Source: Candidatus Bipolaricaulota bacterium (GTDB lineage Bacteria; Bipolaricaulota; Bipolaricaulia; Bipolaricaulales; Bipolaricaulaceae). Taken from it: a stretch of DNA of 11,616 nt. Of the stretch, positions 6,807 through 11,616 are shown one piece after another. The DNA lies in NCBI GenBank assembly GCA_021159405.1, contig JAGGRX010000129.1, forward strand, positions 1 through 11,616. The letters run 5' to 3'. The notes beneath the pieces were generated by a model. The model was given only the letters and a program-made list of their open reading frames with translations, was not told the DNA's origin and searched no databases. The translations under genes and the position numbers were made by a program. Position 1 is the stretch's first letter. Every line of letters begins with the position of its first letter.

Positions 6807-8266
6807 AGCGAAAGCCCCCCTTTCACGAGCCTTTCGGCCTCCTCCAGAACGTTGTTCACGGAGTCCAAGGAATCCATCTCGCAGTAGAGCCTCAGGATCG
6901 GCTCCGTCCCCGAGGCCCGGAAAAGGAGCCAGCCATTCCTGAACCGGAGCTTGATCCCGTCCAGGGTTTCCACATCCCGCACCTTGAGGCCGGCCACCTC
7001 CCCCGGGGGATGGGCCTTGAGATACTCCACGATCTCTATCCGTTCCGGAAGCGCAAGGTCCCGCCTGCGGTAGTAGTGGGGTCCCACCTCGGCGAACAGG
7101 TCTTCCACCAATTCCTTGAGGCTCCTTCCGGTGGCAGCTACGAGCTCAAGCAGAAGGAGCCCGGACAGAATGCCATCCCGCTCCGGAAGGTGGAAGCTGT
7201 AGCCGTATCCTCCCGACTCCTCCCCCGCGAACGCGGCCTCCCCCGTGACCAGCCCTCTTACCGCCCACTTAAAGCCGATCTTGATCTCCTCGCAAGGGAG
7301 GCCCGCCCCATCGGCGAGCTTTTTGATCATGTCCGTGAGCGCGAACGACTTCAGCACCTTGCCCTTGAGCCCCCGGTGCCGGATGAGATGCCAAAGCAGC
7401 AGGGAAGCGGTGCGATGGGTATCGAGGTAGTTTCCCTCCTCGTCCATGGAGGCAGCCCGGTCGCCGTCCCCATCGGTGACCAGCCCCACCACGATGCGAC
7501 GGCGGGCCCGCCGCCGGAGGGCCCGGATCACCGCTCGCAACGGCACCAGGTTCTCCTCCAGGGGCTCGGGCTTCTTGCCACCGAACAGGGGATCGACCCG
7601 GCTCCGGATGGCCACATGTGGCACCCGAATCTCCCGGAGCAGGGTGGGGAGATACCCTTGGGCGGAGCCGTACATGGCGTCCACCACCACCTGCACGGGG
7701 GCGGCCCCGATGGCCTTGAGGTCAACGAGCTTTCGGAGACAAGACAGGTACTCTTCCTTAAGTTCAACCACTTCCACGGGGTCTTCTCCAAGTTCCGGCG
7801 GCTGTGCCGGGAGCCGGGACTCGATCAGTCGGGTCACATCCTCGGTGGCCGAGCCCCCGTACTCCGGCTTCACCTTGATCCCGTTGTACATGGGGGGATT
7901 GTGGGAGGCGGTGATCATAATCCCGCAGGCCAGGCTCTGGTTGGCCACCGCCCAGGACAAGGCCGGGGTAGGTATGGGGGCGGCCGTGACCCTCACCGGG
8001 ACATCGTTTGCCATGAGCGCCCGGGCCAGATGTGCTGCGAACTTTTCGGACATAAACCTGGTGTCGTAACCCACCAGGGCCCCGGCAGAGGCGGGTCGAT
8101 ACTCCACCCCCCAATCCCGGTAAAAGGGGATTTCCCGTCGGGCCGGGTCCGCAAGATACCTAGCGATGGCCACCCCCACCCGCGCCACATTGGCGAACGT
8201 GAAATCCCTGGCGATCACTCCCCGCCAGCCGTCCGTGCCAAACTTGATCTTATCTTCTCCTGCCAC
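6803..8266 (-). CDS. Phosphoglucomutase/phosphomannomutase-family phosphohexomutase
   Basis: 487 residues from the chosen start, typical of the alpha-D-phosphohexomutase superfamily, which moves phosphate between C6 and C1 of hexoses. All four active-site elements are present. The phosphoserine loop TASHNPP has Ser121 (119-125), the Mg-binding loop is DGDGDR (265-270), the sugar-recognition loop is GEESGGYGY (348-356) and the phosphate-binding loop is RASGTEPILR (450-459). GEESG rather than GEMSG leans towards phosphoglucomutase-like specificity, but dual use of glucose and mannose phosphates is common. The start is uncertain. GTG at 8266 follows AGAAAGGGG and gives an N-terminus that reaches KFGTDGWRG quickly. 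A TTG at 8296 would add ten residues. It overlaps the preceding small gene by 17 bases and leuS by 4. It may supply hexose-1-phosphate to surface glycans made with the downstream heptose genes. Confidence 0.9.
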   Translation of the reverse strand: MAGEDKIKFGTDGWRGVIARDFTFANVARVGVAIARYLADPARREIPFYRDWGVEYRPASAGALVGYDTRFMSEKFAAHLARALMANDVPVRVTAAPIPTPALSWAVANQSLACGIMITASHNPPMYNGIKVKPEYGGSATEDVTRLIESRLPAQPPELGEDPVEVVELKEEYLSCLRKLVDLKAIGAAPVQVVVDAMYGSAQGYLPTLLREIRVPHVAIRSRVDPLFGGKKPEPLEENLVPLRAVIRALRRRARRRIVVGLVTDGDGDRAASMDEEGNYLDTHRTASLLLWHLIRHRGLKGKVLKSFALTDMIKKLADGAGLPCEEIKIGFKWAVRGLVTGEAAFAGEESGGYGYSFHLPERDGILSGLLLLELVAATGRSLKELVEDLFAEVGPHYYRRRDLALPERIEIVEYLKAHPPGEVAGLKVRDVETLDGIKLRFRNGWLLFRASGTEPILRLYCEMDSLDSVNNVLEEAERLVKGGLSL

Positions 8267-8522
8267 GGGTCCCCTTTCTCCTGCCGGTCGCTCCAAAGTC
8301 CACCCGTTTGACCTGGGGCGGAAGCTTGATCCCGTTTTCCTTAAGAAGCTCGGCGATGAGATCTAAGGGGAGCGAGGTCTCAAGCCACAGATCACGGGCA
8401 GACACAACCCCATTGCGTACCGGCACCCGAGCCAGTGCCGCCTCGATCGCTCGCGAGTAGCTCTCTTTGAGCCTGGAAAGCTCCCGCTTCGTTTGCTCCA
8501 CAGCCTCGTTTTTCTCACCCAT
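8250..8522 (-). CDS. Small basic protein of unknown function (90 residues)
   Basis: I do not recognise this protein. Residues 1-32 are charged and helical (EKNEAVEQTKRELSRLKESY), suggestive of a coiled coil. Residues 38-66 (VVSARDLWLETSLPLDLIAELLKENG) look like two helices with a turn and could be part of a winged-helix fold, though this is only an impression. The tail GRRKGTRGRRR is strongly basic and could touch nucleic acid. There is no signal peptide or membrane segment. The ATG at 8522 overlaps the DUF4139 stop as TGATG and follows GGAG at good spacing. A GTG four codons upstream lies inside the previous gene and is less likely. The gene ends 17 bases inside the phosphohexomutase gene. 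Tight packing between two clear genes, with its own SD, supports that it is real. Confidence 0.75.
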   Translation of the reverse strand: MGEKNEAVEQTKRELSRLKESYSRAIEAALARVPVRNGVVSARDLWLETSLPLDLIAELLKENGIKLPPQVKRVDFGATGRRKGTRGRRR

Positions 8523-9751
8523 CAGTATCTCCACTCCACCGTGTATGTGAGCTCGGCCTCCCCCCCGGCAGGGACCTCAAGGAGGAATTTCACGGTGTGC
8601 GCGTCCACCTGCTCGAAGGGAAGGGAACTGTGGGTGATCTGCCACGACCCTGAGAAGGTCTCCCAGTCCTCGACCACGACTGGCTCGTCTTTGGCCGAGC
8701 GGATCACGACTCGATAGGTGTCCCGATACAGGTCTTCCCCCAACCCGACGTGAAAGACCTGGGTCCTTTCGCCGGTGAGGTCGAAGGCCACCCCGATGGT
8801 GAGGGCTACCTCCTCTCCCACCGGGGTGTGGCCGATGGAAGCCGAGCCGATGAACAGGCTCCCTCCCTCGTCGTACACGGTCACCTCCCCGGCTGGGAGG
8901 GGGGAATCGGAGTTCACGAACTTAAGTACCGTCTCCACCGGCCCGCCTCGGAACCGATACACGCGCTCGTAGGGGAGGGAGGTCACAAGGTAAGGGACGA
9001 ACACGGTGCCCGGTGGCAGGTCCACGGCTTGGGGCAGGGAGTACCGATGGTATTCGTAGGCCTGGGAGGGCCTGGCCTCCGGGGCCATGCTAGGTGCCAG
9101 TGCCCTTACCACAGGCGTCACGCCCGCCCCGGCCGGGGTGTAGACCTGCCCAGCTATGAGATCCACCCGGGCTCCGGAATAACCGACCCCGGTATCGTTC
9201 CTTAGCTCGGCCAGCCCGACCAGGGTAAAGTCATCCTCCCCCAAGACGGCCCGGTAATGAGCTTGCCAGGAAAGCCCGCGTGTAAGGTACCGCAAAAGGA
9301 GCTCCCGCGTGCCCGGCTCTTCCGTCCTATAGGCCACCTCCACGCTCTTCCTTTCCGGAAGAGGTGCGATGAGCTTCTGATAGCCGTTCAGGGTCACAAG
9401 CCCCGCATCAGTGGCGAGGACCAACACGTCCTCGTTCGCCGAAATCAGCCTTCCCTTGATCGTCTCCCCTCCGCTTACCACCTGTACGATTTCGCCGATG
9501 AGCCCGTCCGGGGTGATGCGGTTAGGCAGCGTGGACACAAGGGAAAGCACGGTCACGCCGTCCAGCGTCAAGCTATCCAGGAGAACCTGGTGGGGAATAC
9601 GATCGAGCCTCAGCGTGCCTTCCGTCGAAAGTTCGAAGCTACGGGTTTCCTCCACCAGGGCCAGACCTTGGGAGTAGAGGACGAGGTGCGGCCCCCCGAG
9701 TACCTGGGTCGCCATGGCCCCGATGAGAAACGCTACCCATGCCATACGCAT
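8522..9751 (-). CDS. Secreted DUF4139-family protein
   Basis: 409 residues. The N-terminus (MRMAWVAFLIGAMATQVLGG) is a typical signal peptide with a hydrophobic stretch at about 4-18 and probable cleavage near residue 19-20, so the mature protein is likely exported. The central block YLTRGLSWQAHYRAVL (155-170) followed by LAELRNDTGVGYSGARVDLI (about 180-199), and the C-terminal VPAGGEAELTYTVEWRY, match the pattern of the DUF4139 family, mostly beta-rich proteins of unknown function. No catalytic motif is evident. The start ATG at 9751 follows AAGGCGGTGAT, almost a full SD. ATG 9745 is two codons later. It is the first gene of the seven-gene leftward operon, directly behind the promoter at 9774-9802. 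Its stop overlaps the next start by one base. Confidence 0.85.
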   Translation of the reverse strand: MRMAWVAFLIGAMATQVLGGPHLVLYSQGLALVEETRSFELSTEGTLRLDRIPHQVLLDSLTLDGVTVLSLVSTLPNRITPDGLIGEIVQVVSGGETIKGRLISANEDVLVLATDAGLVTLNGYQKLIAPLPERKSVEVAYRTEEPGTRELLLRYLTRGLSWQAHYRAVLGEDDFTLVGLAELRNDTGVGYSGARVDLIAGQVYTPAGAGVTPVVRALAPSMAPEARPSQAYEYHRYSLPQAVDLPPGTVFVPYLVTSLPYERVYRFRGGPVETVLKFVNSDSPLPAGEVTVYDEGGSLFIGSASIGHTPVGEEVALTIGVAFDLTGERTQVFHVGLGEDLYRDTYRVVIRSAKDEPVVVEDWETFSGSWQITHSSLPFEQVDAHTVKFLLEVPAGGEAELTYTVEWRY

Positions 9752-9756
9752 AGTTG

Positions 9757-9767
9757 ATCACCGCCTT
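9757..9767 (-). promoter_or_regulatory. Near-consensus ribosome binding site for the DUF4139 gene
   Basis: AAGGCGGTGAT on the minus strand differs from the ideal AAGGAGGTGAT at one base and ends 5 bases before ATG 9751. It supports this start over the ATG at 9745 and shows that the organism uses a standard anti-SD sequence. Confidence 0.65.
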
Positions 9768-9773
9768 TGGGTT

Positions 9774-9802
9774 ATCTTACCTGGACTGGGATGGAGCGTA
9801 AA
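9774..9802 (-). promoter_or_regulatory. Promoter of the seven-gene operon
   Basis: On the minus strand TTTACG (9802-9797) and TAAGAT (9779-9774) are separated by exactly 17 bases and resemble sigma70 -35 and -10 elements, each matching four or five of six consensus bases. Transcription would start near 9767, leaving a leader of about 16 bases that contains the SD. It is the only well-formed promoter I find upstream of the operon. The right-edge cluster may also read through. Confidence 0.6.
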
Positions 9803-9808
9803 GCGCTC
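9794..9808. repeat. Small inverted repeat over the operon -35 element
   Basis: GAGCG (9794-9798) and CGCTC (9804-9808) flank TAAAG. The -35 hexamer of the operon promoter lies across the left arm and the loop. It could be an operator half-site pair, or a weak stem at the end of the ZIP transcript. It has no T tract on the minus strand, so it is not a convincing terminator. Confidence 0.3.
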
Positions 9809-9814
9809 TTAGAC

Positions 9815-10594
9815 TTAGCCCAGCACCACATCCAGATACAGCATGACCATGGCCCCCACCATCAGCCCCAGAGTGGCGAACCGCTCGTGTCCCTTGCGGT
9901 GCGTCTCGGGAACGATCTCGTCCGAGATCACGTAAAGCATTGCCCCGGCGGCGAACCCCATGGCGTAGGGAAGAAGGGGCCGTGCCAGGCTCACTGCCCA
10001 AGCCCCGAACACGGCCAAGGGGATCTCCACCAGCCCGGCCCTGATCCCCACGATGCTGGCGTAAAAGTATGCCCCCATCCCCGCGCTCAGGGCCGAGACG
10101 GCCACTGCCAACCCCTCGGGCACGTTCTGGATCCCGATGGCCAACATGAGCTCGATGGCCTCTTTGAGGTTGCCTGAGCCAAAGCCCACCCCTACCGCCA
10201 GCCCCTCGGGCATGTTGTGAAGGGTGATTGCCAAGATAAACAGCCACACCGCCTTAAGGCGCTTGGAGGCACGCCCCTCCCTCCCACTCACCACGTGTAA
10301 ATGCGGAACCAAGTGGTCGGCGAGGTCCAGGGTCAAGGCGCCCAGGGCAATCCCCGCGAGCACAGGCCATACACCACCAGACTCGATGCCGGGCAGAATG
10401 AGGCTAGTGAAGCTGGCGGTGAGCATCACCCCGGCGGCAAACCCCAGGGCTGCGTCCAGAAAACGTTCCGAGGGCTTCCTCCATATAAGCACGAGGAGCG
10501 CCCCCACCGTGTTAAACGCCGTGATCACAAGGCCCCCGAGGAGGCCCTGCACCACCGGACTATAGCCCGAGAGCCACGCGAAGGCCGTGTCCAT
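9815..10594 (-). CDS. ZIP-family divalent metal transporter (GufA/ZupT-like)
   Basis: 259 residues with about eight hydrophobic segments, as usual for prokaryotic ZIP proteins of the inner membrane. The fourth segment carries the metal-binding LHNMPEGLAVGV (His126, Asn127, Glu130), and the fifth carries IGIQNVPEGLAVAV (Asn157, Glu160). ISDEIVPETHRKGH (223-236) near the end adds a further Glu/His cluster typical of GufA-type members. A His-containing loop (HLVPHLHV, about 94-101) precedes them. The family moves Zn, Fe or other divalent cations towards the cytoplasm; the ion cannot be told from sequence. The ATG at 10594 lies one base after the stop of the DUF2007-like gene, so it is probably co-transcribed with it and the hydrolase. 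A 63-base gap separates it from the next gene downstream. Confidence 0.92.
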   Translation of the reverse strand: MDTAFAWLSGYSPVVQGLLGGLVITAFNTVGALLVLIWRKPSERFLDAALGFAAGVMLTASFTSLILPGIESGGVWPVLAGIALGALTLDLADHLVPHLHVVSGREGRASKRLKAVWLFILAITLHNMPEGLAVGVGFGSGNLKEAIELMLAIGIQNVPEGLAVAVSALSAGMGAYFYASIVGIRAGLVEIPLAVFGAWAVSLARPLLPYAMGFAAGAMLYVISDEIVPETHRKGHERFATLGLMVGAMVMLYLDVVLG

Positions 10595-10595
10595 C

Positions 10596-10781
10596 CTAAG
10601 CCCCCGCGAGTCTCAGGATCTCCCGGGCTGCGTCCTCGGCACGTACGACGAGCTTCACCCCGCCCAATGCCGGGGCGTAGAACGGGTTCACCGGGGTCGC
10701 CTGCTCGTCCAGGAGAAAGGCCTGGATCGATTCATACTTCGCTGCCTCTCCTGTGGGCCGCAAGCCAAGAGTTGAGCGCAT
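10596..10781 (-). CDS. Short DUF2007-like protein (putative signal transducing protein)
   Basis: 61 residues. The segment IQAFLLDEQATPVNPFYAPA followed by LGGVKLVVRAEDAAREIL resembles the C-terminal two thirds of DUF2007 domains, small cytoplasmic proteins of unknown function. The N-terminal strand and helix of the domain (about ten or more residues) seem shortened. The ATG at 10781 lies 50 bases inside the preceding hydrolase gene and follows GAGGTG at SD spacing. No better in-frame start is visible; TTG at 10763 is a weaker choice. The ATG created at the hydrolase stop (ATGA, 10735) is in another frame and soon closes. It could be a minimal working protein or a 5'-eroded remnant. Confidence 0.65.
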   Translation of the reverse strand: MRSTLGLRPTGEAAKYESIQAFLLDEQATPVNPFYAPALGGVKLVVRAEDAAREILRLAGA

Positions 10782-11595
10782 GCCACACCTCGCTCCATTC
10801 CTGTTCGTTCAACACCTCATGGTACAGCCCTCCGTAGAGCTTGAAGGTGAGGTCTTCCGAGCCGCAGGCGGAAACGAAACGACGGGTAGCCGAGACCGAA
10901 GCTAGCCCGTCCTCTCCCCCTTGGATGATGAGGACCGGCACGCGGATCCTGGGGGCGTCCCGCAGGGCCGCGGTCTGTGCGGCCAAGACCTCGGTGAACC
11001 AGCGGGCGGTGGCCACCCGATGTACAAGGGGATCCTCTCGGTAAGCCTTGACAATCGCGGGGTCGTGGCTGAGGAGGTCAGGGTCGATGCCGCTGGGCAG
11101 GGAAAAGGTCGGCCAAAGTCGGGACAGGACACGGGCCAGACCCCTCTTCCAGCCCGGAACAGGCAGGGCCAAGCCGAGGAACGGAGAGCTCAAAACCAGG
11201 CCTTCCGCTGCCTTAGGGTTGAGCTCTATGTACCGGGCCGCGATCAGCCCGCCCAGGGAATGGCCGAGAAGAAAGACCGGTCCCAAGGAACTCCGACGCG
11301 CCTCAGCTAAAAGCGCATCTACGACCGCAAGATAATCGGAAAAACGGGAGATGTGCCCCCGCCTTCCTGGACTCCTTCCGTGGCCGGGCAGATCACAGGC
11401 CATCACCGCCCAGCCCCGCCCGGCGAACCAGGTGCCAAGCTTGCGATAGCGGCCGGAGTGTTCCCCATAGCCGTGCACGATGGCCAGCGCGCCTTGTATC
11501 CTCTCGGGCCTCCAGAAGCGAAAGAAAAGCTTTCTCCCCCTAGTCCAAGGTAGCCAGGCCTCCCTCTCCCATACGTTCATGACTCGATTACACAC
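10732..11595 (-). CDS. Alpha/beta hydrolase, monoacylglycerol lipase/lysophospholipase type
   Basis: 287 residues from GTG 11595. The oxyanion-hole motif HGYGEHSGRY (41-50) is the hallmark of the monoacylglycerol lipase/PldB group. The nucleophile elbow is GHSLGG with Ser113, the acid is probably Asp229 in IIQGGEDG, and the catalytic His259 sits in LYHEVLNE. There is no signal peptide, so the enzyme is predicted to be cytoplasmic and to hydrolyse monoacylglycerol- or lysophospholipid-like esters. Two starts are possible. GTG 11595 follows GGGGGG (11607-11602) at good spacing. ATG 11580 has no SD, but TGTAAT lies 6 bases before it and could be a -10. The C-terminus aligns with the family end, so the gene is complete. 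It leads the cluster with the DUF2007-like and ZIP genes, and no functional link among the three is obvious. Confidence 0.9.
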   Translation of the reverse strand: MCNRVMNVWEREAWLPWTRGRKLFFRFWRPERIQGALAIVHGYGEHSGRYRKLGTWFAGRGWAVMACDLPGHGRSPGRRGHISRFSDYLAVVDALLAEARRSSLGPVFLLGHSLGGLIAARYIELNPKAAEGLVLSSPFLGLALPVPGWKRGLARVLSRLWPTFSLPSGIDPDLLSHDPAIVKAYREDPLVHRVATARWFTEVLAAQTAALRDAPRIRVPVLIIQGGEDGLASVSATRRFVSACGSEDLTFKLYGGLYHEVLNEQEWSEVWHALNSWLAAHRRGSEV

Positions 11596-11616
11596 GAAAC
11601 ACCCCCCGGACTCTAG

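Noticed and set aside
7010..8311. A 433-codon open frame on the plus strand opposite the phosphohexomutase
   Set aside because: It is rich in Gly, Pro, His and Arg, has no family motif and lies wholly opposite a gene with all four active-site loops. It is a shadow frame of GC-rich coding DNA.
9752..9814. Rho-independent terminator after the ZIP gene
   Set aside because: The only stem (5 bp) lacks a following T tract on the transcribed strand and overlaps the -35 of the next promoter.
1..11616. RNA genes, CRISPR arrays, insertion sequences, phage or defence genes
   Set aside because: Reading both strands showed no tRNA-like cloverleaf or rRNA segment, no regularly spaced repeats, and no transposase, integrase or defence motif. 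Nearly all sequence is explained by the listed genes.

Overview
This window reads as one stretch of a GC-rich, gene-dense bacterial chromosome. By eye it is about 60-65% GC. Starts are ATG or GTG, usually with purine-rich Shine-Dalgarno (SD) sequences, and genes often overlap by 4 bases. The leucyl-tRNA synthetase is of the bacterial kind. A THEP1-type NTPase, a GDP-heptose style gene set and a DUF4139 protein fit a thermophilic or deep-branching, possibly uncultivated bacterium (Bipolaricaulota/Acetothermia-like is one idea). That placement is inference and not firm. I see no rRNA, tRNA, CRISPR array, insertion sequence or prophage gene.

Left edge (1-1729): a D-2-hydroxyacid dehydrogenase gene runs leftward and is cut by the window edge. 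A TetR-family regulator runs divergently from it across a 113-base spacer that holds a candidate promoter and a short direct repeat. Downstream on the same strand is a THEP1-like nucleoside triphosphatase. Its 3' end overlaps the convergent end of the large leftward operon by 20 bases.

Centre (1710-9751, minus strand): seven genes are packed with no intergenic base. In transcription order they are a secreted DUF4139 protein, an unrecognised 90-residue basic protein, a phosphoglucomutase/phosphomannomutase-family enzyme, leucyl-tRNA synthetase, a GmhB-type HAD phosphatase, an HddC-type sugar nucleotidyltransferase and an HddA-type GHMP sugar kinase. Five of the six junctions are 1- or 4-base overlaps, which points to translational coupling. 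A good promoter (TTTACG, 17 bases, TAAGAT) and a near-consensus SD precede the first gene. The last three genes are three of the four enzymes that make GDP-D-glycero-alpha-D-manno-heptose from sedoheptulose 7-phosphate. The first enzyme, the GmhA isomerase, is not in the window. The likely product is an activated heptose for a surface glycan.

Right edge (9815-11595, minus strand): an alpha/beta hydrolase of the monoacylglycerol lipase type, a very short DUF2007-like protein and a ZIP-family metal transporter form a second tight cluster. It is separated from the large operon by 63 bases.

The least ordinary items are an extra segment of roughly 100 residues inside leucyl-tRNA synthetase, the housekeeping synthetase embedded in a heptose/secretion operon, and the unrecognised 90-residue protein.
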